From the NCBI GenBank assembly GCA_910585065.1, contig CAJUCG010000078.1, positions 1 to 13,043 of the forward strand: 13,043 nt of DNA, given 5' to 3'. The notes beneath the pieces are model-generated. The model saw nothing but the letters and a program-made list of their open reading frames with translations, had not been told where the DNA came from and did not search any database. Position 1 is the first letter of the stretch; each line of letters starts with the position of its first letter. Below, in pieces: positions 1 to 7,172 of this stretch. The position numbers were made by a program, and so were the translations under genes. The stretch comes from an uncultured Lachnospiraceae bacterium. Its GTDB lineage: Bacteria; Bacillota; Clostridia; Lachnospirales; Lachnospiraceae.

Positions 1-206
1 AACTAAGAAACAGCGAGTATCCGTACAATGCCCGGAGGGATTTTTGGAAGCTGTGCGAACAAAAATTCCTCCACGGAAAGGGGCATTGGGAGGTTACTTG
101 CGGAACTAAGAAACAGCGAGTATCCGTACAATGCCCGGAGGGATTTTTGGAAGCTGTGTGAACAAAAATTCCTCCACGGAAAGGGGCATTGGGAGGTTAC
201 TTGCGG
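1..206. repeat. Two tandem copies of a 103-bp repeat with internal inverted repeat
   Basis: Bases 1-103 recur as 104-206 with one visible difference (C at 56, T at 159). The array may continue left of the window. Each unit can fold into a long hairpin. In copy 1, CAATGCCC at 26-33 pairs perfectly with GGGCATTG at 81-88. GGAGGGATTTTT at 34-45 pairs with AAAAATTCCTCC at 61-72 with one G-T pair. This leaves a 15-base loop and an 8-base bulge on the right arm. No T-run follows, so it does not look like an intrinsic terminator. The array ends 9 bases before the Shine-Dalgarno of the exporter gene, so it lies in that gene's untranslated leader or promoter region. Because 103 is not a multiple of three, a reading frame shifts between copies, which argues against a coding repeat. 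It could be a dispersed intergenic element or a structured leader. Confidence 0.93.
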
Positions 207-229
207 AACTATAATAGGAGGAAAGATAG

Positions 230-1984
230 ATGCTAAAATTGTTTAAAAATCTTCGAAGGACGGAGGGGATATTAGTAGCCCTCTCCCTTGTTTTCATCGT
301 CCTTCAAGTGTGGCTTGATCTGACCATGCCGGAATATATGGCAGAGATTACCCGCCTGGTACAGATGCCGGGCAGTGAGATGTCTGAGATCCTTTTGGCG
401 GGCGGGAAAATGTTACTTTGTGCGCTGGGAAGCCTTGCCGCCTCCATCGTAACCGCAGTCTGTGCAGCAAAGATTGCGGCGGGATTCGGCAAAACGCTGC
501 GCCGGAAACTTTTTTCCAAGGTTGGCTCATTTTCGATGGAAGAGATTGGACATTTCTCCACTGCCAGTTTGATCACGCGCTCTACCAACGATATTACACA
601 GGTGCAGAACCTGATTGTAATGGGACTTCAAATGCTGATCAAAGCACCGATTATGGCAGTCTGGGCGATCGGAAAGATATCTGGGAAGGCACAGGAGTGG
701 ATGATGAGTACTGCTGCCGCCGTGGTCATACTGCTTTTGGTAGTACTGATCTCCATGATCTTGGTTATGCCTAAATTTAAGAAAATGCAGAAACTCACGG
801 ACGACTTAAACCGTGTAACGAGGGAAAATTTGACCGGTCTTCGCGTGGTGCGCGCGTACAATGCCGAGCAGTATCAGGAAAATAAATTTGAGGATGCGAA
901 TGAGGCACTGACTTCCACCAACCTTTTTACACAGCGTGCCATGTCCTTTCTAATGCCAAGCATCCAACTGATTATGAGCGGGCTTTCCCTAGCGATCTAC
1001 TGGATTGGTGCAGTGCTAATCAATAAGGCGGATATGATGGGCAAGATCGATCTTTTTTCTGAGATGATGGTTTTTTCCCAGTATGCTATTCAAGTTGTAA
1101 TGTCCTTTATGATGTTAGTTATGATCTTTATGATCCTGCCCCGCGCTTCGGTATCTGCGAACCGTATTATGGAGGTGCTTGAGACCGCGCCTACCATTGT
1201 GGACGGAAAGCAGGAGGAGGGGAATGATAAGAATGCCGGAGTGGAATTTCGGAATGTTTCGTTCCGCTATCCGGACGCGGACGGGGATGTGCTGCAAAAT
1301 ATTAGTTTTACCGCAAGGAAGGGGGAGACGGTGGCTTTGATTGGCTCCACAGGCTGCGGCAAGAGTACGGTGATCAATTTGATTCCGCGTTTTTATGATG
1401 CGACAAAAGGGGAGGTACTGGTCGATGGGGTAAATGTCCGCGAGTACACACAGAAGTCCTTGCGCGCAAAAATTGGCTATGTATCGCAGAAAGCAATTTT
1501 GTTTACCGGGACAATCCGTTCTAATGTGGCTTACGGCGATAATGGGCGGGCAGCGGCATCCGAGGAGGAAGTAAAGGATGCTGTTGCCACCGCACAGGCA
1601 GCGGAGTTTGTAGAACAACTTGACGGAACTTACGACGGCTATGTGGCGCAGGGCGGCGCAAACCTTTCCGGTGGACAGAAACAGAGAATTTCTATTGCGC
1701 GTGCTGTGGCGAGGAAGCCGGAGATTTTTATTTTTGACGATTCTTTTTCCGCACTCGACTACAAGACGGATCGTATTTTGCGCAGGACACTGGATGAAAA
1801 ATGTGGAGATGCGACCCGCATTATTGTAGCACAGCGGATCGGAACGATACGTGATGCGGATAAAATCATTGTCCTGGAAGAAGGGAAAATTGCAGGGATG
1901 GGCAAACATCAAGAATTGATGAAAAATTGTGAAGTTTATCAGCAGATCGCACTTTCGCAGCTTTCAAAGGAGGAGTTGGCATAA
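230..1984 (+). CDS. ABC exporter half-transporter with degenerate ATPase site (heterodimer subunit 1)
   Basis: This 584-residue protein is a fused transmembrane-ATPase half-transporter, probably exporting drugs, lipids or peptides across the cytoplasmic membrane. An N-terminal six-helix exporter domain (about 15-305) precedes the nucleotide-binding domain (about 337-575). Walker A is GSTGCGKST (372-380), the Q-loop Gln is 420, the signature LSGGQ is 479-483 and Walker B ends IFDD (501-504). Asp504 stands where the catalytic Glu belongs, and Gln535 replaces the H-loop His. The signature is canonical. This is the degenerate-site partner pattern of heterodimeric exporters such as TM287/288 and BmrC/BmrD. 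The ATG at 230 lies 8 bases after AGGAGG (216-221). The stop overlaps the next gene's ATG by one base (TAATG), so the two are translated together. The substrate cannot be read from sequence. Confidence 0.95.
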   Translation: MLKLFKNLRRTEGILVALSLVFIVLQVWLDLTMPEYMAEITRLVQMPGSEMSEILLAGGKMLLCALGSLAASIVTAVCAAKIAAGFGKTLRRKLFSKVGSFSMEEIGHFSTASLITRSTNDITQVQNLIVMGLQMLIKAPIMAVWAIGKISGKAQEWMMSTAAAVVILLLVVLISMILVMPKFKKMQKLTDDLNRVTRENLTGLRVVRAYNAEQYQENKFEDANEALTSTNLFTQRAMSFLMPSIQLIMSGLSLAIYWIGAVLINKADMMGKIDLFSEMMVFSQYAIQVVMSFMMLVMIFMILPRASVSANRIMEVLETAPTIVDGKQEEGNDKNAGVEFRNVSFRYPDADGDVLQNISFTARKGETVALIGSTGCGKSTVINLIPRFYDATKGEVLVDGVNVREYTQKSLRAKIGYVSQKAILFTGTIRSNVAYGDNGRAAASEEEVKDAVATAQAAEFVEQLDGTYDGYVAQGGANLSGGQKQRISIARAVARKPEIFIFDDSFSALDYKTDRILRRTLDEKCGDATRIIVAQRIGTIRDADKIIVLEEGKIAGMGKHQELMKNCEVYQQIALSQLSKEELA

Positions 1985-3828
1985 TGGGAGAAAAAAGATA
2001 TCAAAATTCTGGGAGGCGCGCCGGGATGCCGGGCGGATCTCACGGGCGGCATCCCGGCGGGGAGAAGGCAAAGGATTTTGTCGGCATATGGAAAAAACTC
2101 CTCGGCTATTGCCGGAAATATTTTGCGTTTTTTGTGATCGCAATCGTATGTTCCGCCATTGGAACAGTACTTACTCTGATCGGACCAGATAAACTTTCAG
2201 AATTGACAGATACCATTACGGAGGGCATCACACCACCATCTACCTCGATCGATATGGATCGAGTGCTTGCGATCGGTCTGACGCTGATTTCATTTTATTT
2301 GTTTAGCTATCTGTTATCCGCCGTTCAGGGATGGATTATGTCCACGGTGACACAGCGTGTTTCTAAAGCAATGCGCTCGGATATCTCAAAGAAGGTTAAT
2401 CGCTTGCCGATGTGGTTTTATAACCGCACAACGACCGGGGATGTACTCTCCCGCGTGACAAACGATGTGGATACTATCGGACAGTCCTTAAACTACAGCA
2501 TTGGCAATATGGTTTCCGCCGTGATTTTATTTGTCGGCAGTTTGGTGATGATGTTAAAAACCAATGGGTGGATGACCCTGACCGCCGCTTTTGCAAGTTT
2601 CCTTGGGTTTGTGCTGATGTTTTCGATTATGGGCAAGAGCCAGAAGTATTTTACGCGCCAGCAAAAACATCTCGGCGAGATCAACGGGCATATTGAGGAA
2701 ATTTATTCCGGGCATACGGTGGTGAAAGCCTATAATGGAGAAGATGAGGCACAGCGGGTTTTTGACCGCATGAATAATAATCTTTGTGAAAGTGGCTTTA
2801 AGGCACAGTGTCTGTCGGGGCTTATGATGCCAATTATGGGTTTTATTGGAAACCTCGGCTATGTCGCGGTCTGTGTTGTGGGCGGCGCGATGGCACTTAG
2901 TGGAAAAATTAGTTTTGGTGTGATTGTAGCATTTATGATGTATGTCCGCTATTTTACGCAGCCGTTGTCGCAGATTGCGCAGGCAGTGCAGTCGCTGCAA
3001 TCTGCCGGAGCCGCAGGAGAACGGGTATTCGAATTTTTAGAGGCGGAAGAGATGGAGGCGGAGGAAGGCAAAATTCGCGCGCTTGACCATGTGGAGGGCA
3101 ATGTGGAATTTGAACATGTTCGCTTTGGCTATGAGGATTCGGATGCAGTTATCATTCATGATTTTTCCGCAAAGGCGAAGGCGGGGCAGAAAATTGCCAT
3201 TGTAGGACCTACGGGTGCGGGGAAAACAACAATGGTTAATCTCCTGATGCGTTTCCATGAGATTCAGGGTGGGAAGATCCAAATTGACGGCACGCCAACA
3301 AACCAGATGACGCGGGCGGCGGTGCATTCACTATTTTGTATGGTATTGCAGGACACCTGGCTGTTTGAGGGGACAGTGCGGGAGAATCTTGTCTACAACA
3401 ATGAGGAAGTGAGTGAGGAGAAGATAAAGGAGGCGTGCAGGGCGGTGGGGCTTGACCATTTTATCCGCACGCTGCCGCAGGGGTATGATACAGTGCTAAA
3501 TGACCAAGTCAATCTTTCACAGGGGCAGAAACAGCAGCTTACGATCGCGCGTGCCATGATTGCCAATAAGCCGATGCTGATCTTAGATGAGGCGACTTCC
3601 TCGGTGGATACCCGGACGGAGCAGCAGATCCAGACGGCGATGGATCGGCTGATGGAAAACCGCACATCCTTTGTGATTGCGCACCGGCTGTCCACAATCA
3701 AAAATGCGGATTTAATTCTTGTGCTAAAGGATGGGGATATTATTGAGAGCGGTACGCATGAAGCACTGCTTGGCAGGGGCGGTTTTTATGCGGAGCTTTA
3801 TAATAGCCAGTTTGAGACCGCGGTATGA
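1984..3828 (+). CDS. ABC exporter half-transporter with canonical ATPase residues (heterodimer subunit 2)
   Basis: This 614-residue half-transporter partners the preceding gene. A basic, Gly-rich N-terminal tail of about 28 residues, common in such subunits, leads into six membrane helices (about 45-345). The ATPase domain (about 373-605) has Walker A GPTGAGKTT (408-416), Q-loop Gln456, Walker B MLILDE (531-536) with catalytic Glu536, and H-loop His567. Its signature is LSQGQ (511-515) instead of LSGGQ. In a head-to-tail dimer, its intact Walker motifs meet the intact signature of subunit 1 and form the working site. Its altered signature meets the altered Walker B of subunit 1 and forms the degenerate site. 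The complementarity supports an obligate heterodimer. AAAGGAGG (1966-1973) inside the upstream gene lies 10 bases before the ATG. The stop TGA is followed at once by the ribosome binding site of the next gene. Confidence 0.95.
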   Translation: MGEKRYQNSGRRAGMPGGSHGRHPGGEKAKDFVGIWKKLLGYCRKYFAFFVIAIVCSAIGTVLTLIGPDKLSELTDTITEGITPPSTSIDMDRVLAIGLTLISFYLFSYLLSAVQGWIMSTVTQRVSKAMRSDISKKVNRLPMWFYNRTTTGDVLSRVTNDVDTIGQSLNYSIGNMVSAVILFVGSLVMMLKTNGWMTLTAAFASFLGFVLMFSIMGKSQKYFTRQQKHLGEINGHIEEIYSGHTVVKAYNGEDEAQRVFDRMNNNLCESGFKAQCLSGLMMPIMGFIGNLGYVAVCVVGGAMALSGKISFGVIVAFMMYVRYFTQPLSQIAQAVQSLQSAGAAGERVFEFLEAEEMEAEEGKIRALDHVEGNVEFEHVRFGYEDSDAVIIHDFSAKAKAGQKIAIVGPTGAGKTTMVNLLMRFHEIQGGKIQIDGTPTNQMTRAAVHSLFCMVLQDTWLFEGTVRENLVYNNEEVSEEKIKEACRAVGLDHFIRTLPQGYDTVLNDQVNLSQGQKQQLTIARAMIANKPMLILDEATSSVDTRTEQQIQTAMDRLMENRTSFVIAHRLSTIKNADLILVLKDGDIIESGTHEALLGRGGFYAELYNSQFETAV

Positions 3829-3842
3829 AAGGAGAGATAGAG

Positions 3843-4445
3843 ATGAAGTGCAGGTATATTGCAATTGAGAGGGAGTATGGCAGCGGCGGAACAAAGATTG
3901 CAGGAATGTTTGCAGAGCGGACGGGGATTGCCTGTTACGGGAGGGAGATCCTTGAGGAGGTATCGCGGGAACAAAATATTTCCGTGGAGCAGATTGAGCA
4001 GTATGAGGAAACGGTGACGAATAGCTTTCTGTATTCGGTCTATATGTTAGCACAGACCGCCGCAGGCAGGGGGGATATGCTGACTAATGACGGGCATATT
4101 TATGTGAAGGAGCAGGCGGTAATAAAAAGACTTGCCGCAAAGGGTTCAGCGGTATTTTTGGGACATTGCGCAGCGGAGGCACTAAAGGAATATGAGGGTG
4201 TGATAAGGGTATTTATTCGGTGCAGCGACGGGGAGATAAGACGGCGGCGCATTGTGGAAGAATATGGAATTGACAAGGGGAAAGTAGAGGCTGTCCGGAA
4301 GAAATTTGATAAGAAGCGGGCGAACTATTATTATGCGAACACGGTGAAAAAATGGGATGATTTTAAGAATTATGAGCTGGTGCTTGACAGTGGGAAGCTC
4401 GGCGAGGAGGTCTGTGTAAGAATGCTCTGCGCGCTGGTAGAGTGA
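3843..4445 (+). CDS. Cytidylate kinase-like P-loop protein
   Basis: The protein has 200 residues from the preferred start at 3843. That ATG lies 8 bases after AAAGGAG (3828-3834); an in-frame ATG at 3825 would add six residues but overlaps the exporter stop and has no Shine-Dalgarno. The N-terminus holds a glycine-rich phosphate-binding loop, EREYGSGGTKIA (9-20). Later come an Arg-rich lid-like stretch (CSDGEIRRRRIVEEYG) and a C-terminal RANYYY...W...NYELVLDSGKLG region. These match the cytidylate kinase-like family (Cytidylate_kin2), a relative of CMP kinase common in Firmicutes. Its physiological substrate is generally unproven, and housekeeping CMP kinase is normally a separate protein. 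It sits 14 bases after the exporter genes and 37 bases before the response regulator, so probably in one operon. Family call fairly sure; substrate unknown. Confidence 0.82.
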   Translation: MKCRYIAIEREYGSGGTKIAGMFAERTGIACYGREILEEVSREQNISVEQIEQYEETVTNSFLYSVYMLAQTAAGRGDMLTNDGHIYVKEQAVIKRLAAKGSAVFLGHCAAEALKEYEGVIRVFIRCSDGEIRRRRIVEEYGIDKGKVEAVRKKFDKKRANYYYANTVKKWDDFKNYELVLDSGKLGEEVCVRMLCALVE

Positions 4446-4482
4446 GAAGATATGGTTTGTATGCGGTAAAAGGGGATACACA

Positions 4483-5151
4483 ATGCAAAAAATCATGATT
4501 ATTGAGGATGAACCTTCTGTGCGGGAGGAACTGGCATCCCTGTTAAGGGATGAGGGCTACGCGCCCATCGTGGTGGTTGATTTTGTAGAGATTAAAAAAC
4601 AGGCGGAAAAAGCTTCCCCCGACCTGATTTTGTTGGATATGGGGCTTCCGGGGTGCGATGGGCTGACACTTTGCGCACAGCTTCGCAGGGAGATGGATAC
4701 GCCGATTATTTTTGTGACCGGACGGGATTCAGTGGGGGATGAACTCTCGGCACTTTGTCTTGGCGGGGATGACTATATCACAAAGCCTTACCATATCCCA
4801 CTTTTGCTTGCACATATTAGAGCAGTGCTACGGCGGCGCGGTGAGGAGGGGAAAGAGGCAGATACCATAAGGGCAGCGGGACTTGAATTAAATTTGCGAA
4901 GGGGAACGGTGTCGGCTGGTGGGAATACGGAGGAACTAACCCGCAATGAAGTCCAGATTTTGGCGTGTCTGATGGATAGAGCTGGAGAGATTGTCTCGCG
5001 CGAGGATCTGATCGAGGCGTTGTGGGAAAGCCAAATTTATATTGATGATAATACATTGAGTGTCAATATTACAAGACTGCGCGGAAAATTGGGAAAAATT
5101 GGGATGACAGACTGTATTAGGACGCGCAGAGGGATGGGGTACCAACTTTGA
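4483..5151 (+). CDS. OmpR/PhoB-family response regulator, BceR-like
   Basis: A 222-residue two-component response regulator. The receiver domain (about 1-118) has the acidic pair Glu8/Asp9, phospho-acceptor Asp52 (in LILLDMGLPG), Thr79 and Lys101 followed by Pro. The C-terminal winged-helix DNA-binding domain (about 128-222) ends with the typical RTRRGMGYQL. All residues needed for phosphorylation and switching are present, so it should be active. The ATG follows AGGGG (4471-4475) by 7 bases. The likely cognate kinase is the histidine kinase at 7173-8339, but an ABC-F gene with its own promoter lies between them, which is unusual since such pairs normally abut. The kinase type makes this pair BceRS-like, so targets could include the upstream exporter or the ABC-F gene. 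No operator was recognised. Confidence 0.93.
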   Translation: MQKIMIIEDEPSVREELASLLRDEGYAPIVVVDFVEIKKQAEKASPDLILLDMGLPGCDGLTLCAQLRREMDTPIIFVTGRDSVGDELSALCLGGDDYITKPYHIPLLLAHIRAVLRRRGEEGKEADTIRAAGLELNLRRGTVSAGGNTEELTRNEVQILACLMDRAGEIVSREDLIEALWESQIYIDDNTLSVNITRLRGKLGKIGMTDCIRTRRGMGYQL

Positions 5152-5177
5152 CGTGGATGGAATCGGCGCATTGACTC

Positions 5178-5206
5178 TTGACAGCTGGCTATTTTAATGA
5201 TATAGT
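5178..5206 (+). promoter_or_regulatory. Strong sigma-A-type promoter for the ABC-F leader transcript
   Basis: TTGACA at 5178-5183, a spacer of exactly 17 bases and TATAGT at 5201-5206 make a near-consensus promoter. Transcription would start at about 5212-5214, some 325 bases upstream of the ABC-F start codon, giving a long leader RNA. A six-base inverted repeat (CTCTTG 5175-5180, CAAGAG 5212-5217) brackets the promoter and could be an operator or chance. Confidence 0.8.
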
Positions 5207-5238
5207 ACTCCCAAGAGAAAAAAGAAGGGGGTGCAGCG

Positions 5239-5253
5239 ATGATTCGCAAGTAA
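5239..5253 (+). CDS. Four-codon upstream ORF (MIRK) in the ABC-F leader
   Basis: ATG ATT CGC AAG TAA follows the purine-rich AGAAGGGGG (5223-5231) by 7 bases, a good ribosome binding site about 25 bases after the predicted transcript start. The ORF is partly enclosed in a possible stem (TGATTC 5240-5245 with GAATCA 5273-5278). Short translated leader ORFs are a known feature of ribosome-mediated attenuation upstream of ABC-F and other ribosome-targeted resistance genes. Whether this one acts so is inference. Confidence 0.4.
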   Translation: MIRK

Positions 5254-5274
5254 TTCAAATTGATAAGATAGTGA

Positions 5275-5469
5275 ATCAGTAAGTTTACCGTATATTTTTA
5301 TATATGGTGGCTTGTTTTGCTGTTTGAATTTGGATTGCTTGCCGTTCTTGCGGTTTGGTTATTTGCTGCACCTATTTTTTACGGATTTTTATTTCATAGC
5401 AGAGAGTCCCTTTATGGTAAACGATTGATAGGTTTCTTCGTGCTGTGGATACCTCCGTGTGTGCAATAG
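5275..5469 (+). pseudogene. Open frame resembling a membrane-protein fragment, no start codon
   Basis: An open frame of 64 codons ends with TAG at 5467-5469. It contains a long hydrophobic run (YIWWLVLLFEFGLLAVLAVW, then LFAAPIFYGFLF) followed by a short basic part, like one or two membrane helices and a loop. No ATG or GTG lies in frame; only weak TTG/CTG codons (5317, 5320) without a ribosome binding site could start it, and stop codons precede it. The MIRK upstream ORF is in the same frame, separated by three stops. It ends 3 bases before the terminator stem. Most likely a decayed gene remnant or a chance frame in a structured leader; family not recognised. Confidence 0.3.
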
Positions 5470-5472
5470 ATG

Positions 5473-5525
5473 GTTCCATTTTCGATATGCTGTGATTTGC
5501 TGTCGAAAATGGAACTATTTTTATA
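5473..5525 (+). terminator. Intrinsic terminator / probable attenuator before the ABC-F gene
   Basis: GTTCCATTTTCGA (5473-5485) and TCGAAAATGGAAC (5503-5515) form a perfect 13-bp stem with a 17-base loop. The T-rich tract TATTTTTATAT (5516-5526) follows. The ABC-F Shine-Dalgarno GGAGGT starts at 5527, so there is no room for a promoter after the hairpin. Transcripts from the promoter at 5178 must read through this terminator to express the gene. That geometry fits conditional termination, as known for other ABC-F resistance genes. No clear antiterminator arm was identified by eye. Confidence 0.8.
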
Positions 5526-5537
5526 TGGAGGTAGCTT

Positions 5538-7049
5538 ATGTTGGAGTTAAGAAATATTACAATTAGCTTGAAAAAAGATGACCGGTGCATCGTGGATAAT
5601 TTTTCATTTTCGCTAAGCCGCGGGGAAAAAGCTGTAATTATCGGGGAGGAAGGGAACGGGAAGTCCACGCTCTTAAAACGGATCTACCAAAAAGAATTGG
5701 TCGAAGAATATTGCAATTACTCGGGGGAAGTGATTGCAAAGGGAAAGATGGCATATCTGCCCCAGATGATGGAGGAGGAAGTCTGCAAGTTTACACTTCT
5801 GGAATATTTTGGAGAATGTGAATATTATCTGCACACTGCTCTTTTGGCAAAGCTTGGTCTTTCCGTGGAGTTTATTTTATCGGAGCAGCCACTTGGCACG
5901 CTGTCCGGCGGCGAGAAGGTGAAAGTGCAGCTTGCAAAGCTTTTGATGGGAGAGCCAGATCTTTTACTGCTCGACGAGCCGACAAATGATCTGGATATTG
6001 AGACATTGGAGTGGCTGGAAAATTTCATTGCAGAGAGCAAATTACCCATCCTCTATATTTCACATGATGAAACGTTGATTGAGCGCACGGCAAATGTGAT
6101 TGTGCATATGGAGCAGATTATCCGCAAGACAAAATGCCGGATTATGGTTTCGCACTGTTCGTACCGCGAGTATCTCTCCCGCCGAAAGAATGATTTTTCC
6201 CATCAGGAGCAGGTGGCGAAAAAGCAGCGGGAAGATTATGATAAGCAGATGGAAAAATGGCGAAGGATCTACAACCGCGTGGATCACGAGCAGGAGGTTA
6301 TCACAAGACAGAATCCTGGCGGTGCGGCGGCACTGAAACGAAAAATGCATTCCCTGCTTTCGATGGGCAGACGCTTTGAGCGGGAAAAAGAAGATTTTCT
6401 TGACTTCCCGCAGGAGGAAGAAGCGATCCTGGCAAAATTTGACCCATCCATCCATCTGCCAGCGGGTAAGACCATACTTGATTTTTCGCTGGATATCTTA
6501 TCAGTTGGAGAGCGGGTATTGGCGAGAAATCTTCGGCTTTTTATGGCAGGAAATGAGCATATTGGAATTATTGGAAAGAATGGTGTGGGCAAGTCTACAT
6601 TATTGAAGCATATATGGGGGGAATTAAAAGATCGCCGTGACCTCCGCGCGATGCTTATGCCACAAGATTATTCTAAAGTGCTTGATTTCGGAAAAACGCC
6701 GGTGGAATATCTGGCGGAGCATTATACAAAGGAAGAAGTGACAAGGGCGAGGACTTATATGGGCGGCATGAAATTTACGCACGGGGAAATGGTGGGAAAG
6801 ATCGGAAGTTTAAGCGGTGGGCAAAAAGCGAAGATCCTATTTCTTGATATGGTGTTATGCGGGGCAAATGTGCTGGTACTCGATGAGCCGACAAGGAATT
6901 TTAGTCCGCTCTCAAGCCCCGTGGTGCGCACGGCATTAAGAGAATTTGGCGGGGCAATCATCAGCGTATCCCATGATAGAAAATATTTGGAAGAAGCTTG
7001 TGATAAGGTTTATGAGCTGAGGGAGGGAGGATTATTTTTGGTTAGATAG
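5538..7049 (+). CDS. ABC-F family ATPase, candidate antibiotic-resistance ribosome protection protein
   Basis: A 503-residue soluble protein with two ABC domains and no membrane segments, the ABC-F plan. Domain 1 has Walker A GEEGNGKST (36-44), signature LSGGE (122-126), Walker B LLLLDE (142-147) and His176. A charged, helical linker follows (about 205-300), the part that in ABC-F proteins reaches the ribosomal P-site tRNA. Domain 2 has Walker A GKNGVGKST (346-354), signature LSGGQ (425-429), Walker B VLVLDE (445-450) and His479. After the second Walker B, PTRNFSPLS replaces the usual PTNHLD-type D-loop. Both catalytic Glu residues are present. GGAGGT (5527-5532) precedes the ATG by 5 bases. 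Resistance-type ABC-F proteins dislodge ribosome-targeting drugs; others are translation factors. The attenuator-like leader and two-component neighbours favour resistance, but the drug class cannot be read. Confidence 0.9.
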   Translation: MLELRNITISLKKDDRCIVDNFSFSLSRGEKAVIIGEEGNGKSTLLKRIYQKELVEEYCNYSGEVIAKGKMAYLPQMMEEEVCKFTLLEYFGECEYYLHTALLAKLGLSVEFILSEQPLGTLSGGEKVKVQLAKLLMGEPDLLLLDEPTNDLDIETLEWLENFIAESKLPILYISHDETLIERTANVIVHMEQIIRKTKCRIMVSHCSYREYLSRRKNDFSHQEQVAKKQREDYDKQMEKWRRIYNRVDHEQEVITRQNPGGAAALKRKMHSLLSMGRRFEREKEDFLDFPQEEEAILAKFDPSIHLPAGKTILDFSLDILSVGERVLARNLRLFMAGNEHIGIIGKNGVGKSTLLKHIWGELKDRRDLRAMLMPQDYSKVLDFGKTPVEYLAEHYTKEEVTRARTYMGGMKFTHGEMVGKIGSLSGGQKAKILFLDMVLCGANVLVLDEPTRNFSPLSSPVVRTALREFGGAIISVSHDRKYLEEACDKVYELREGGLFLVR

Positions 7050-7094
7050 AGATGCTGCCTGGTTTTCGGTATTGGAATGTTAAGCGAAATTTGG

Positions 7095-7123
7095 TTGACG
7101 AGTGTGTGTGCCTATGATAAGAT
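7095..7123 (+). promoter_or_regulatory. Probable promoter for the histidine kinase gene
   Basis: TTGACG (7095-7100), a 17-base spacer and TAAGAT (7118-7123) lie 50 bases upstream of the preferred kinase start. The -35 is strong and the -10 is moderate (four of six). No terminator was seen between the ABC-F stop and this point, so read-through is also possible. Confidence 0.45.
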
Positions 7124-7172
7124 AATGGCATTAAATAATCTGAAAACTTGGGTGTATTGTGGGGGATCTGCG

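Noticed and set aside
210..215. Perfect TATAAT before the first exporter gene
   Set aside because: No -35 at a proper distance (best TTGGGA gives 15 bases), and transcription from it would begin after the Shine-Dalgarno.
28..246. 72-codon frame through the tandem repeat
   Set aside because: No ribosome binding site; the repeat length breaks the frame between copies, and it runs into the exporter start.
1115..1912. 265-codon open frame on the minus strand inside exporter subunit 1
   Set aside because: It is antisense to a clearly conserved ATPase domain, has no ribosome binding site and its translation resembles no protein.
3825..3843. Upstream ATG for the cytidylate kinase-like gene
   Set aside because: It lies before the ribosome binding site; the ATG at 3843 has correct spacing and family-like N-terminus.
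5304..5327. ATG ORF MVACFAV in the ABC-F leader
   Set aside because: Only a poor, AT-rich upstream region and no ribosome binding site; the MIRK ORF is better supported.
7077..7172. Longer kinase start at 7077
   Set aside because: No Shine-Dalgarno, it overlaps the likely promoter, and the extra residues are unlike a membrane kinase N-terminus.
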